NCBI RefSeq assembly: GCF_022347285.1
Contig: NZ_JAKRND010000015.1
Coordinates: forward strand, 1-60,086
Length of the DNA stretch: 60,086 bases
From: Corynebacterium sp. ACRPH
Lineage (GTDB): Bacteria > Actinomycetota > Actinomycetes > Mycobacteriales > Mycobacteriaceae
Direction: 5' to 3'
In this document: in pieces, positions 43,453-52,514 of the stretch
Layout of the letters: each line of letters opens with the position of its first letter
Position numbering within the stretch: position 1 is the first letter of the stretch
The notes under the pieces: model-generated
The model's database searches: none
The model's input: the letters and a program-made list of their open reading frames with translations, nothing else
Told to the model about the DNA's origin: nothing
Translations under genes and position numbers: made by a program

Positions 43453-44550
43453 GTGAAGTTCACCATGAAGCGCGCCAGCGCTGCAGCTGCAACCCTGTTT
43501 GCTGGTTCCCTGATCCTGACCGGCTGCTCCAACGCTGACAACAACGAAGGCGGCAGCAGCGAAGGCTCTCGCGAGATGGAGGAGGCCACCGGCGAACTGC
43601 GCGGCGAAGGCGCTTCCTCTCAGGACAACGCAATCCAGAACATCTTCGGCCCGGCCTTCTCCAGCACCGGCGCTACCCTGGCTTACAACGCTTCTGGTTC
43701 CGGTGACGGCCAGAAGAAGTTCATCGCTGGCCAGGCTGACTTCGCTGGTTCCGACTCCCCGCTGAAGGACGACCAGATCGCAGACGCTAAGAAGCGCTGC
43801 GACGGCAACGACGCATGGCACCTGCCGATGGTTATCGGCCCGGTTGCAATTGCTTACCACCTGGAGGGCGTGGACGAGCTGAACCTGTCCACCAAGACCG
43901 TTGCCAAGATCTTCAAGGGCGAGATCAAGAAGTGGGACGACGAGGCTATCAAGGATGAGAACGAGGGCGTTGATCTGCCGTCCGACCCGATCGAGGTTGT
44001 GTACCGCTCTGACGAGTCCGGTACCTCCGACAACTTCCAGAAGTTCCTGGCTGCCTCCAGCGGTGAGTGGGACTCCGAGGGCAAGAGCTTCCCGACCGAG
44101 GTCGGCACCGGTGCTCCGAAGTCCAAGGGTGTTGCTGACCAGGTTGCAGCTACCAACGGCGCAATCACCTACGTTGAGTCCGGCTTCGCTGAGGAGCTTG
44201 ACGAGGTCAACATTGCCAAGATCGACTTCGGCTCCGGCCCGGTTGAGCTGAACAAGGACAACGTTAACAAGGCTCTGGCCGAGGCTGAGTTCTCCGGCGA
44301 GGGTAACGACCTGGTCGTCGACGCTGACAAGCTGTACGCCATGAACGGCGAGGACGAGTACCCGCTGGTTCTGACCACCTACGAGATCGTCTGCTCCGCT
44401 GGCTACGACGACAACACCTCGAAGCTGGTTAAGAACTTCCTGAACACCATCCTGGATAACCAGAACGATGATCTGGCTGACCAGGGTTACATCCCGGTGG
44501 ACGGCGAGTTCAAGACCAAGCTGGAAGAAGCTGTCGACGCTCTGAAGTAG
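43453..44550 (+). CDS. pstS: phosphate-binding lipoprotein PstS
   Basis: PstS captures phosphate outside the membrane for PstCAB. 365 residues from GTG 43453, which has GGAGGA with 7 bases spacing; a longer frame from 43378 lacks a signal peptide at its front. Lipoprotein signal MKFTMKRASAAAATLFAGSL with lipobox ILTGC. Ligand loops: GASSQDNAIQ, ADFAGSDSPL, RSDESGTSDNF and AITYVESGF. The first gene of pstSCAB-like operon. Codon use (GGC TCC, GTT, AAG rich) looks like that of a highly expressed gene. Confidence 0.96.
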   Translation: MKFTMKRASAAAATLFAGSLILTGCSNADNNEGGSSEGSREMEEATGELRGEGASSQDNAIQNIFGPAFSSTGATLAYNASGSGDGQKKFIAGQADFAGSDSPLKDDQIADAKKRCDGNDAWHLPMVIGPVAIAYHLEGVDELNLSTKTVAKIFKGEIKKWDDEAIKDENEGVDLPSDPIEVVYRSDESGTSDNFQKFLAASSGEWDSEGKSFPTEVGTGAPKSKGVADQVAATNGAITYVESGFAEELDEVNIAKIDFGSGPVELNKDNVNKALAEAEFSGEGNDLVVDADKLYAMNGEDEYPLVLTTYEIVCSAGYDDNTSKLVKNFLNTILDNQNDDLADQGYIPVDGEFKTKLEEAVDALK

Positions 44551-44575
44551 TATTCACAGCCGCTCAGGAAAAGAA

Positions 44576-44608
44576 GTAACCCCCGCTCGTTCTTCGATCG
44601 GGGGTTAC
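44576..44608 (+). other. stem-loop between pstS and pstC
   Basis: GTAACCCCCG (44576-44585) pairs with CGGGGGTTAC (44599-44608); TCG/CGA in the loop extends it. No T tract follows, so it is more likely an attenuator or 3'-end protector of pstS mRNA than a full terminator. Confidence 0.65.
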
Positions 44609-44691
44609 GGTCTGAATGCGGTAACTACAGTGACGCGAAACACTTTTCAATTTTATTCTGGTATTGAATAACGACCTTTTAAGGATCCCTC

Positions 44692-45753
44692 ATGGCAAAC
44701 GCCAATAAGGTTGAGGTCGCCACGTCCGCAAAGGCAGAGGGCGACGCCCCTCAGCCGCAGCAGGATCACCAGTTGGCGCAAGATAGCCAGCGCTCCGGCG
44801 GTGGCAGCGTTAAGCGCCCTGGCGATGTTGTTTTCGAAACGCTGGCAAAGACCTCCTCAATCCTGATCACCGTGATCATCGGTCTGATCGGCCTGTTCCT
44901 GATTCTGCAAGCAGTCCCCGCACTGAACCGCCTGCGCGATGGCATCTTCAGCTTCTTCACCTACGGTGAGCGCTGGAATACCGACTACACCAACAACGAC
45001 GGCGGATGGATGCAGTTCGGTATCCCGAACCTGTTCTTCACCACCGTCCTGGTTTCGATCGTCGCCCTCCTGCTGGCCATGCCGGTTGCACTGGGCATTG
45101 CGATCTTCCTGTCCAACTACTGCCCGAAGCGTTTCATCAAGCCCCTGGGCTTCATGATCGACTTGCTGGCCGCGGTGCCCTCCATCGTGTTCGGTATTTG
45201 GGGCGCTTACGTCCTCGGCCCGGCGCTGGGTGGCTTCTTCGAGTGGCTGTCTGGCTGGGCCGGCGGATTCTTCCTGTTCAACCACCAGCAGGGTAGCTCT
45301 CCGCCATTCTCCACTTCTCGAAACATCTTCACCGGTGGCGTCGTCTTGGCAATCATGATTCTGCCGGTCATCGCCGCCACCACCCGTGAGGTCTTCGTGC
45401 AGACCCCGAAGGGTCACGTCGAGGCCGCATTGGCTCTGGGCGCAACCCGCTGGGAAGTTGTCCGCATGACCGTGCTGCCCTTCGGCCTGTCCGGCTACAT
45501 CTCCGGTGCAATGCTGGGCCTGGGCCGTGCGTTGGGTGAGACCATGGCGCTGTACATGGTCATCGCTAGTGCGCCGGGCTTCCGTGGCTCCCTGATGGAT
45601 GGCGGTACGACCTTCGCAACGGCCATCGCCGCAGCCGCGCCGGAGTTCAACGACGAGCTGAAGGCGGGTGCCTACATCTCCGCCGGCCTCGTTCTGTTCC
45701 TGTTGACCTTCCTGGTTAACGCTGCCGCCCGCGCCGTTGTGGCGAAGAAGTAG
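44692..45753 (+). CDS. pstC: phosphate ABC transporter permease PstC
   Basis: PstC is one half of the phosphate channel. 353 residues: hydrophilic N-terminus (1-55), then six membrane helices; the ABC permease loop reads EAALALGATRWEVVRMTVLPFGLSG (around 245-270). AVPSIVFGIWGAYVLGP is typical. ATG 44692 follows AAGGATCCC. pstA begins 12 bases after its stop. Confidence 0.95.
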   Translation: MANANKVEVATSAKAEGDAPQPQQDHQLAQDSQRSGGGSVKRPGDVVFETLAKTSSILITVIIGLIGLFLILQAVPALNRLRDGIFSFFTYGERWNTDYTNNDGGWMQFGIPNLFFTTVLVSIVALLLAMPVALGIAIFLSNYCPKRFIKPLGFMIDLLAAVPSIVFGIWGAYVLGPALGGFFEWLSGWAGGFFLFNHQQGSSPPFSTSRNIFTGGVVLAIMILPVIAATTREVFVQTPKGHVEAALALGATRWEVVRMTVLPFGLSGYISGAMLGLGRALGETMALYMVIASAPGFRGSLMDGGTTFATAIAAAAPEFNDELKAGAYISAGLVLFLLTFLVNAAARAVVAKK

Positions 45754-45765
45754 GAGAAGAGAACA

Positions 45766-46686
45766 ATGACAGATGCAGCAACTGTAGATAGGAAGAAGTC
45801 CTCTTCGTCCTCCGAGCTGTTTACCCAGATTTCCGGTAAGCGCAAGGCGGTCGACAAGTTCGCCACCGTCATCATCTACTTCGCCATGGCGCTGGCTCTG
45901 GTCCCACTGTTGTGGGTCTTGATCAAGGTTCTCAGTGAAGGCCTGCCTGCGATCCTTAACCCCGACTGGTGGGTTTACGACATGGTCGGCCAGCCGCGCA
46001 ACAAGGCCGGTGGTGGTGCAGTCCACGCCATCATCGGTACCTTGATGCAGGTTCTGGTTACCTCCGCCCTCTCTATCCCGATCGGTGTGTTCACCGCTAT
46101 CTACCTGGTGGAGTACTCCCGCGGCGGATTCCTCGGCCGCATCACGACCTTCATGGTCGACATTCTGACCGGTGTACCGTCCATCGTCGCCGCCCTGTTC
46201 GTCTACGCAATGTGGATCACCATGTTCGGCTTCGAACGTTCCGGCTTCGCAGTGTCGCTTGCACTGGTTCTGCTGATGGTTCCGATCATCGTGCGTAACG
46301 CGGAAGAGATGCTGCGTGTGGTTCCGATGGATCTGCGTGAGGCCTCCTACGCACTGGGTGTGCCGAAGTGGAAGACCATCGTGAAGATCGTCCTCCCCAC
46401 CGCGCTGTCCGGCATCGTCACCGGCATCATGCTGGCTGTCGCCCGCGTGATGGGTGAGTCTGCGCCGGTGCTGATCCTGGTTGGCTCCACCACCAAGATC
46501 AACTGGAACCCGTTCGAAGGGGGCCAGCAGTCCCTGCCGCTGTACATGGTTGATCTGTACGGCGCGGGCAGTAACGAGTTCGTGCTGGAGCGCCTGTGGG
46601 GCTCCGCACTGACCCTGGTGCTGCTCGTGGCAATCCTGATGATTGGCGCCCGCCTGATCTCGAAGCGCTATTCGGTGAAGGTCTAA
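45766..46686 (+). CDS. pstA: phosphate ABC transporter permease PstA
   Basis: PstA pairs with PstC. 306 residues with six membrane helices; VLTGVPSIVAALFVYA-type segment (DILTGVPSIVAALFVYAMW) and the permease loop EASYALGVPKWKTIVKIVLP. ATG 45766 follows GGAGAAGAGAAC. The 72-base gap to pstB holds an AGGAGAAC ribosome site. Confidence 0.95.
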   Translation: MTDAATVDRKKSSSSSELFTQISGKRKAVDKFATVIIYFAMALALVPLLWVLIKVLSEGLPAILNPDWWVYDMVGQPRNKAGGGAVHAIIGTLMQVLVTSALSIPIGVFTAIYLVEYSRGGFLGRITTFMVDILTGVPSIVAALFVYAMWITMFGFERSGFAVSLALVLLMVPIIVRNAEEMLRVVPMDLREASYALGVPKWKTIVKIVLPTALSGIVTGIMLAVARVMGESAPVLILVGSTTKINWNPFEGGQQSLPLYMVDLYGAGSNEFVLERLWGSALTLVLLVAILMIGARLISKRYSVKV

Positions 46687-46758
46687 GGCTCACCCCAAGC
46701 CTTTGACCCCCACCGGGACCTAAACCCAAACAAAGCCTTTTCCTAGGAGAACAACACA

Positions 46759-47535
46759 ATGGCTAAGCGCCTAGACCTCAACGACGTCAACATCTACTAC
46801 GGCGACTTTCATGCCGTACAGGACGTCAACCTGCACATCCCACCGAAGGCAGTGACCGCCTTCATCGGCCCGTCCGGCTGTGGTAAGTCCACCGTGCTGC
46901 GCACCCTGAACCGTATGCACGAGGTTATCCCCGGTGCCTACGTCAAGGGCGAGATCCTGCTCGACGGCGAAGACATTTACGGCCCGAAGATCGACCCGGT
47001 GGCTGTCCGTAACACCATCGGTATGGTCTTCCAGAAGGCAAACCCGTTCCCGACGATGTCCATCGAAGAGAATGTGGTTGCTGGCCTGAAGCTGTCCGGC
47101 GAGAAGAACAAGAAGAAGCTCCGCGAGGTTGCAGAGCGCGCACTGCGCGGCGCCAACCTGTGGGACGAAGTTAAGGACCGTCTCGACCGACCGGGCGGCG
47201 GCCTGTCCGGTGGTCAGCAGCAGCGCCTCTGCATCGCCCGCGCCATCGCGGTCGAGCCGGAAGTTCTGCTGATGGACGAGCCCTGCTCCGCACTGGACCC
47301 GATCTCCACCCTGGCCGTGGAGGACCTGATCCACGAGCTGAAGGAAGAGTTCACCATCGTCATCGTGACGCACAACATGCAGCAGGCAGCCCGTGTGTCC
47401 GACCAGACCGCCTTCTACTCCCTGGAAGCAACCGGCAAGCCCGGCCAGCTGGTCGAGGTTGGCCCGACCAAGCAGATCTTCGAAAACCCGACGAAGAAGG
47501 AGACCGAGGACTACATCTCCGGTCGCTTCGGATAA
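46759..47535 (+). CDS. pstB: phosphate ABC transporter ATP-binding protein PstB
   Basis: PstB drives import. 258 residues: Walker [11 protein letters not shown]-loop [13 protein letters not shown], signature [14 protein letters not shown], Walker [15 protein letters not shown]-loop [23 protein letters not shown] is a PstB hallmark. ATG 46759 follows AGGAGAACAACACA. A strong terminator at 47618 closes the operon. Confidence 0.97.
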   Translation: MAKRLDLNDVNIYYGDFHAVQDVNLHIPPKAVTAFIGPSGCGKSTVLRTLNRMHEVIPGAYVKGEILLDGEDIYGPKIDPVAVRNTIGMVFQKANPFPTMSIEENVVAGLKLSGEKNKKKLREVAERALRGANLWDEVKDRLDRPGGGLSGGQQQRLCIARAIAVEPEVLLMDEPCSALDPISTLAVEDLIHELKEEFTIVIVTHNMQQAARVSDQTAFYSLEATGKPGQLVEVGPTKQIFENPTKKETEDYISGRFG

Positions 47536-47617
47536 AACGCCTACCTGCCCGTCAAGCAGGTACAGGATCTTAGAAAAAGTGTCTTCGGCAGGCTCCCGCT
47601 GAGCTTGCCACCCACTA

Positions 47618-47651
47618 GCGGGGTTCCGGTTAGCGCCGGAACCCCGCTTTT
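47618..47651 (+). terminator. intrinsic terminator of the pst operon
   Basis: GCGGGGTTCCGG (47618-47629) pairs perfectly with CCGGAACCCCGC (47636-47647), 12 bp with a six-base loop, followed by TTTT. Confidence 0.9.
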
Positions 47652-47734
47652 GGCGTCAATAATAAAAATAAACGGCATACTGGAAGGCAGTAACGGGTAA
47701 CCCAGAGAACCACCGCAGAGAAGAAAGGAGCCAC

Positions 47735-48286
47735 ATGTCTAGCCAAGAGACTCCGGCAACCCTCCACGTCGTCGTGATGGGGGTCAGCGGCAGCGGCAAG
47801 ACCACCCTGGCGCGCGCCTTTGCCGAGAAGACCGGCTGGCAGCTGCAGGAAGCCGACGATCTGCACCCAGAGGGGGCGCTGGAGATCCTGCAGGACGGCA
47901 AGTTCCCGCCGGAGGCCGGGCGCCGTAAGTGGCTAGGGATCGTGCGCGACTGGATTGCGGACGAGGCCGCCCAGGGCAACAACACCGTCACCGCCTGCAC
48001 CGCGCTGCGCATCGACCACCGCGAGATCCTCAACGATGTGGGCGAGAACGCGACCGTGTTCTACGTGCACCTGTACGGCACCGAGGACGTGCTCGCGGAG
48101 CGCATGAAGAACCGCGTGGGAGAAGCCGACATGCCACGCGAGCTGCTGACCGCGCAGCTGGAGGATCTGCAGCGCCTCACGCCGGGGGAGAAGGGCATCC
48201 AGCTGGACGTTAGCCGCACCCCGGAGCAGCTGCTCGACGATGCGCTGAACGCCGCGATGTTCGCGAAGAAGGCGTACGCGCGCTAG
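47735..48286 (+). CDS. gluconokinase-like P-loop kinase (GntK/IdnK type)
   Basis: A 183-residue kinase: P-loop VVMGVSGSGKTTLARAFAEK (13-32), EADDLHPEGALEILQDGKF (gluconokinases have DDFHPxxNxxKMxxGxPLxDxDR here), TACTALRIDHREILND (usual: CSALKxxYRDxLR) and VYVHLYGTEDVLAERMKNR. The frame is right for gluconokinase but three specificity segments diverge: F to L in DDLHP, PLTDxDR replaced by FPPEAGRRKWL, and Tyr replaced in RIDHRE. It may phosphorylate gluconate or a related sugar acid. It lies between pstB and phoU after its own terminator-separated promoter. Confidence 0.75.
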   Translation: MSSQETPATLHVVVMGVSGSGKTTLARAFAEKTGWQLQEADDLHPEGALEILQDGKFPPEAGRRKWLGIVRDWIADEAAQGNNTVTACTALRIDHREILNDVGENATVFYVHLYGTEDVLAERMKNRVGEADMPRELLTAQLEDLQRLTPGEKGIQLDVSRTPEQLLDDALNAAMFAKKAYAR

Positions 48287-48341
48287 ACAGTCGCGGCCTG
48301 CGACCGGCTGCGGCCTGCAGGCGCCTGTGCCCTGCAGGCGG

Positions 48342-49082
48342 CTAGTAATCCAGGTTCGTGTCGTAGCGGTAGCGCATCTCGTCGAACTGCTCGCGGAAGT
48401 GCTGCTGCAGCTCCTCGTTTTCCTGCTTGCGGTAGTACTCATCCGGCGTGAGGCCGGTGATGATGAAGACAATGCGGTTGGCAATCTCCACCGCGTGATC
48501 CGAGTAGCGCTCGAAGTAGCGCGAGAGCAGCGTGACGTCCACGGCCTCGCGCACTGTGTGCGGCCATTCGCGCTGGGTGGTGAGCTGGAAGATGTGGCGG
48601 TGGATGTCATCGACCGCGTCGTCGTCTTCAACGAGCTCGAGGGCGGTGTTTACGTCGAGCTCGCGCAGCAGGGTCTGGATCTTCGCCGCCGAATTGTCGC
48701 ACTGCCGAGCCATCTCTTCGATATAGGGGCGGACGGACTCGGGTACAGCATTTTCTGGGTGACGCCGCCGCGCCACCTTTGCCACATGCACCGCAAGCGC
48801 GCCCATGCGGGTGAAATCCTCGACAATATGCTGGCCGGCAACGACAATGCGCAAGTCCCGCGCCACGGGTGCTTCCAGCGCTAGCAGCTGGAAGGCATCC
48901 TTGACTGCGGTCTCACGCAGATCCTCGAGTGTATCTACGCTGCTTAGGACCTTCTCGGCAAGGTCCAGGTCGGTTTCTAGCAGAGAACGGGTAGCGGAAT
49001 TGAGCGCAGTGCGCACGAAATCCGCCATCAGTGAAATGTCGTGCTTAAATTCCCGGAGTTGGTTTCGGTACACCCTACGCAT
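48342..49082 (-). CDS. phoU: phosphate signalling protein PhoU
   Basis: PhoU links the Pst transporter to phosphate signalling. 246 residues folding as two PhoU three-helix repeats: MRRVYRNQLREFKHDI start, first repeat about 15-105 with ARDLRIVVAGQHIVEDFTRMG, second about 115-210 with SRYFERYSDHAVEIANRIVFIITG (the E/DxxxD metal motif). ATG 49082 has TATAGT on the coding strand 8 bases ahead (49096-49091), so it is probably leaderless. It is transcribed opposite to pst, unlike the E. coli operon. Confidence 0.95.
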   Translation of the reverse strand: MRRVYRNQLREFKHDISLMADFVRTALNSATRSLLETDLDLAEKVLSSVDTLEDLRETAVKDAFQLLALEAPVARDLRIVVAGQHIVEDFTRMGALAVHVAKVARRRHPENAVPESVRPYIEEMARQCDNSAAKIQTLLRELDVNTALELVEDDDAVDDIHRHIFQLTTQREWPHTVREAVDVTLLSRYFERYSDHAVEIANRIVFIITGLTPDEYYRKQENEELQQHFREQFDEMRYRYDTNLDY

Positions 49083-49167
49083 GTGAAAAAACTATAGTCT
49101 CTGGAGCTCGGTGGCGCTGAGGTTTGGCCCCCGCGTATAGCCCCGAAACCTATAGGCCCGAAAACTA

Positions 49168-50421
49168 TTAACCACCACTGTTTTCGATGTCGGCGCCGTC
49201 CGGGACAGTCTCGTCCTCCGGGTCGTCCAGCCAGCCCTCCGGCAGGGCCACCTTTGCGGGGGATCCCTGGCGGCCGCGGGCGCCGTCGGCGTCCTCCGCC
49301 AGGGCGGGGGAGTCCCATACGTCGGCAAGTGCAGACTTCAGCTCGTCCAGGCTGCTCACCCGGGACAGGCTGCGGCGCAGTTCCCCGCCGGCGGGGAAAC
49401 CGCGTAGGTACCACGTCATGTGCTTGCGCAGGTCACGGCAGGCCTTCTGCTCGCCGTCGTGGGCGGCCAATAGTTCCGCGTGGCGCAGGATGATGCGCGC
49501 TACCTCGCCCAGGGTGGGTTCGCTGGGGATCGGCAGGCCGCGCAGCTCGGCGGAGAGCTCCGCGAAGAGCCACGGGCGGCCCAGGCAACCCCGGCCTACG
49601 ACCACGCCGTCGCAGCCGGTCTGCTCCATCATGGCGCGGGCATCCGTGGCCTTAAAGATGTCGCCGTTGCCCAGCACGGGGATGCCCGTGTGGGCCAGGT
49701 GCTCCTTCAGGCGCGCGATCTCGTTCCAATCCGCGTGACCGGAGTAGCGCTGTGCTGCGGTACGGCCGTGCAAAGCCACAGCGGCCGCACCCTCTTCCAC
49801 GGCGATGCGGCCGGCATCCAGGTGGGTGTGGTGCTGGTCGTCGATTCCCACGCGCATTTTCACGGTCACTGGAATGTCCGTGCCTTCCGTGGCCTTAACC
49901 GCGGCAGCCACGATGTTTCCAAAGAGCCTGCGCTTGTAGGGCAGGGCGGAGCCGCCGCCACGTCGGGTGACCTTGGGTACGGGGCAGCCGAAGTTCATGT
50001 CGATGTGATCGGCGAGGTTCTCGTCGACGATCATCTTGGCCGCCTTGTAGGTGTACTCCGGGTCGGTGGTGTACAGCTGCAGGCTGCGGGGATCCTCGTC
50101 TGGTGCGAAGGTCGTCATGTGCAGGGTTTTCGGATTGCGCTCGACCAGAGCGCGAGCCGTCACCATTTCGCAGACGTACAGCCCGGCGACGGAGCCCATG
50201 CGTTCGCGCTCCTGTTCGCGGCACAGGCTGCGGAAGGCCACGTTGGTTACGCCTGCCATCGGGGCGAGTACGACGGGGGAGTCGAGCTGCATCTTGCCGA
50301 TCTGCAGCCCTTTGAACTGCTGGTTGGACTGTGGCGCTGCGTCGGGCGAACCAGCCGGGGTGGTTGAGTCCTGCGGGGTGGTGGAGGTGGGGGTTGCGGT
50401 CGATGTAGTCACGGCCACCAT
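49168..50421 (-). CDS. dusB: tRNA-dihydrouridine synthase
   Basis: An FMN enzyme that reduces uridines in tRNA. About 417 residues from ATG 50421: a low-complexity Thr/Pro-rich start, then the TIM barrel with VVLAPMAGVTNVAFRSLCRE, MNFGCPVPKVTRRGGGSALPYKR (catalytic Cys in NFGCP), HGRTAAQRYSGHADWNEIA, GNGDIFKA and GCDGVVVGRGCLGRPWLF, followed by the helical RNA-binding domain. The tail after about residue 370 is variable and acidic. An upstream extension of the frame to 50517 is not conserved in character. Confidence 0.92.
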   Translation of the reverse strand: MVAVTTSTATPTSTTPQDSTTPAGSPDAAPQSNQQFKGLQIGKMQLDSPVVLAPMAGVTNVAFRSLCREQERERMGSVAGLYVCEMVTARALVERNPKTLHMTTFAPDEDPRSLQLYTTDPEYTYKAAKMIVDENLADHIDMNFGCPVPKVTRRGGGSALPYKRRLFGNIVAAAVKATEGTDIPVTVKMRVGIDDQHHTHLDAGRIAVEEGAAAVALHGRTAAQRYSGHADWNEIARLKEHLAHTGIPVLGNGDIFKATDARAMMEQTGCDGVVVGRGCLGRPWLFAELSAELRGLPIPSEPTLGEVARIILRHAELLAAHDGEQKACRDLRKHMTWYLRGFPAGGELRRSLSRVSSLDELKSALADVWDSPALAEDADGARGRQGSPAKVALPEGWLDDPEDETVPDGADIENSGG

Positions 50422-50582
50422 TGTCACACTGGGGAGGGACGAATACCAAAGGGCGTCAATAACCAAAGAGCGCCAATAAATGTTCAACAATTCGCATGAG
50501 GGGCGAGGGCGAGCCACGTCACGCTTATGTAGGCTGAGGAAAGGAGCGGAGAAACCGCTAAACAGCTATGGAGGAGGAACCG

Positions 50583-52088
50583 ATGTCTGAGCGCATCGCC
50601 AACGAGTTCTACAGGTCCAAGGTCATGTCCGCCGACGAGGCGGCGCAGTTCATCAACCACGGCGACAAGATCGGCATGTCCGGCTTCACGGGAGCGGGCT
50701 ACCCCAAGGCGCTGCCGACGGCCATTGCCGAGAAGGCTAAGGAACTGCACGGTCGCGGGGAAGACTTCCAGATCGACCTTTTCACCGGCGCCTCCACCGC
50801 ACCTGACTGCGACGGCGTGCTGGCCGAGGCCGATGCTGTGCGCTACCGCACCCCCTACGCCTCCGACCCGGTGATGCGCAAGAAAATCAACGCTGGCGAA
50901 ATTAAGTACCAGGACATCCACCTCTCCCACCTCGGCCAGCAGGTCGAGGAAGGCTTCTTTGGACAGCTGGACGTAGCCGTTGTAGAGGCCGTGCGTATCG
51001 ACGAGGCGGGCAACATCATCCCGTCCTCGGCAGTGGGCAACAACGTGGAGTACCTCAACTCCGCCCGCAAGATCATTATCGAGGTCAACGAGTGGCAGTC
51101 CCTTGACCTGGAGGGCATGCACGACATCTACAAGATCCAGGACCTGCCGAACCGCACCCCGATCCCGATCAACCGCCCCGGCGACCGCATCGGCACGCCG
51201 TACATCCCGGTAGACCAGAACAAGGTCGTGGCCGTGGTGAAGACCAACGCCGAGGATCGCAACGCACCGTTCAAGCCGACCGACGAGATCTCCGAGAAGA
51301 TCGCCGGGCACTTCCTGGACCTCCTCGAGGGAGAGGTTGAGGCCGGTCGCCTGACCTACGACGGCTACATCATGCAGTCCGGCGTGGGCAACGTGCCGAA
51401 TGCCGTGATGGCGGGTCTGCTGGACTCCAAGTTCGAGAACATCCAGGCCTACACTGAGGTGATCCAGGACGGCATGCTGGACCTTATCGACAACGGCAAG
51501 ATGACCGTCGCTTCCGCAACCTCCTTCGCGCTGTCCCCGGAGTACGCCAAGAAGATGAATGAAGAGGCGAAGCGCTACCGCGAGCACATCGTCCTGCGCC
51601 CGCAGCAGATCTCCAACCACCCGGAGGTCATCCGCCGCACGGGCCTCATCGCCTCCAACGGCATGATCGGCTGTGACATCTACGGCAACGTGAACTCCAC
51701 GAACGTGTCTGGTTCGCGCATCATGAACGGCATCGGTGGCTCCGGCGACTTCACGCGCAATGCCTTCCTGTCCACCTTCATCTCCCCGTCCACGGCCAAG
51801 GATGGCGCCATTTCCGCCATCGTGCCCTTCGCCTCCCACGTCGACCACACGGAGCACGACGTGATGGTCATCATCACGGAGTACGGCTACGCGGATCTGC
51901 GCGGCCTGGCACCGCGCGATCGCGTGCCGAAGATCATCTCCGTTGCGCACCCGGACTACCGTCCACTGCTGGAGGAGTACTACGAGCGCGCCTGCGCCGA
52001 GGGCAACCACCTGCAGACCCCGCACGACCTGAAGACCGCCTTCAGCTTCCACCTCAACCTGGCGGAGAAGGGATCCATGAAGGGCTAG
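50583..52088 (+). CDS. actA: acetyl-CoA hydrolase / succinyl-CoA:acetate CoA-transferase
   Basis: A 501-residue CoA-transferase of the Cat1/AarC family that moves CoA between acetate and another acid, usually succinate. Visible: KIGMSGFTGAGYPKALP, FTGASTAPDCDGVLAE, SHLGQQVEEGF, the probable catalytic Glu in QAYTEVIQDGMLDLID, NGIGGSGDFTRNAF and ITEYGYADLRGLAPRDR. ATG 50583 has GGAGGAGG 5 bases before it; the first ATG (50568) lies before that site and is rejected. C. glutamicum has the equivalent gene beside phoU and dusB and uses it for acetate formation. Single-gene transcript, divergent from dusB. Confidence 0.9.
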   Translation: MSERIANEFYRSKVMSADEAAQFINHGDKIGMSGFTGAGYPKALPTAIAEKAKELHGRGEDFQIDLFTGASTAPDCDGVLAEADAVRYRTPYASDPVMRKKINAGEIKYQDIHLSHLGQQVEEGFFGQLDVAVVEAVRIDEAGNIIPSSAVGNNVEYLNSARKIIIEVNEWQSLDLEGMHDIYKIQDLPNRTPIPINRPGDRIGTPYIPVDQNKVVAVVKTNAEDRNAPFKPTDEISEKIAGHFLDLLEGEVEAGRLTYDGYIMQSGVGNVPNAVMAGLLDSKFENIQAYTEVIQDGMLDLIDNGKMTVASATSFALSPEYAKKMNEEAKRYREHIVLRPQQISNHPEVIRRTGLIASNGMIGCDIYGNVNSTNVSGSRIMNGIGGSGDFTRNAFLSTFISPSTAKDGAISAIVPFASHVDHTEHDVMVIITEYGYADLRGLAPRDRVPKIISVAHPDYRPLLEEYYERACAEGNHLQTPHDLKTAFSFHLNLAEKGSMKG

Positions 52089-52112
52089 CGCTGGTGCTAG
52101 TCTCCGGCTCCG

Positions 52113-52132
52113 GCACAGCGCCGGCGCTGTGC
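52113..52132. terminator. 20-bp perfect palindrome after the CoA-transferase gene
   Basis: GCACAGCGCCGGCGCTGTGC reads the same on both strands, 24 bases after the stop codon. As RNA it folds to an 8-bp stem with a CCGG loop. There is no T tract, so it is either a U-less actinobacterial terminator or a protein site. Confidence 0.5.
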
Positions 52133-52167
52133 TAGGGGGCAATTTTCTGCTTCAAAGAAACGTTAGA

Positions 52168-52173
52168 TAGAAT
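52168..52173 (+). promoter_or_regulatory. -10 hexamer of the tRNA-Lys gene
   Basis: TAGAAT ends 9 bases before the mature tRNA, so the primary transcript would start within a few bases of the mature 5' end. Confidence 0.55.
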
Positions 52174-52182
52174 GCTCCCGTT

Positions 52183-52255
52183 GGGCCTTTAGCTCAGTTG
52201 GTAGAGCTACGGACTTTTAATCCGCAGGTCGCGGGTTCGAGCCCCGCAGGGCCCA
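52183..52255 (+). tRNA. tRNA-Lys (anticodon TTT)
   Basis: 73 bases: acceptor GGGCCTT (52183-52189) with AGGGCCC (52248-52254, one G-T pair), anticodon stem ACGGA/TCCGC-side with loop CTTTTAA giving TTT, T arm GCGGGTTCGAGCCCCGC. No encoded CCA. Confidence 0.95.
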
Positions 52256-52266
52256 CGTTCGCGATT

Positions 52267-52318
52267 ACCCCGTCGGGGCGCTTCCATGGAGATCATGGTC
52301 GCGCCGCGGCGGGGTTTT
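52267..52318 (+). terminator. terminator after tRNA-Lys, nested hairpin
   Basis: The 15 bases at 52267-52281 pair with 52301-52315 at 14 positions (one mismatch), and CCATG/CATGG (52284-52288 and 52294-52298) pair inside the loop; TTTT follows. Confidence 0.8.
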
Positions 52319-52440
52319 GCGTTGCCTGCGGCTGTCTATTTCTCCACTTCACCGGGCGATTTGTTCTGGCGCTCGCACCTGGTTTAAACTGTTCAAGCTG
52401 CTAAGGAAAGCTAGAGTTTCTTGCTGGCTTACTTTGTAGA

Positions 52441-52513
52441 GCTCCCATCGTCTAGAGGCCTAGGACCCCGCCCTTTCACGGCGGTAACACGGGTTCGAAT
52501 CCCGTTGGGAGTA
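52441..52513 (+). tRNA. tRNA-Glu (anticodon TTC)
   Basis: 73 bases: acceptor GCTCCCA (52441-52447) with TGGGAGT (52506-52512), anticodon stem CCGCC/GGCGG with loop CTTTCAC giving TTC, T arm ACGGGTTCGAATCCCGT. It is one base from the tRNA-Asp, so the two are cotranscribed. Confidence 0.95.
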
Positions 52514-52514
52514 C

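Noticed and set aside
50484..52142. 552-residue open frame antisense to the CoA-transferase
   Set aside because: Shadow of a strongly conserved gene; no ribosome site and Val/Asp/His-rich translation of no known type.
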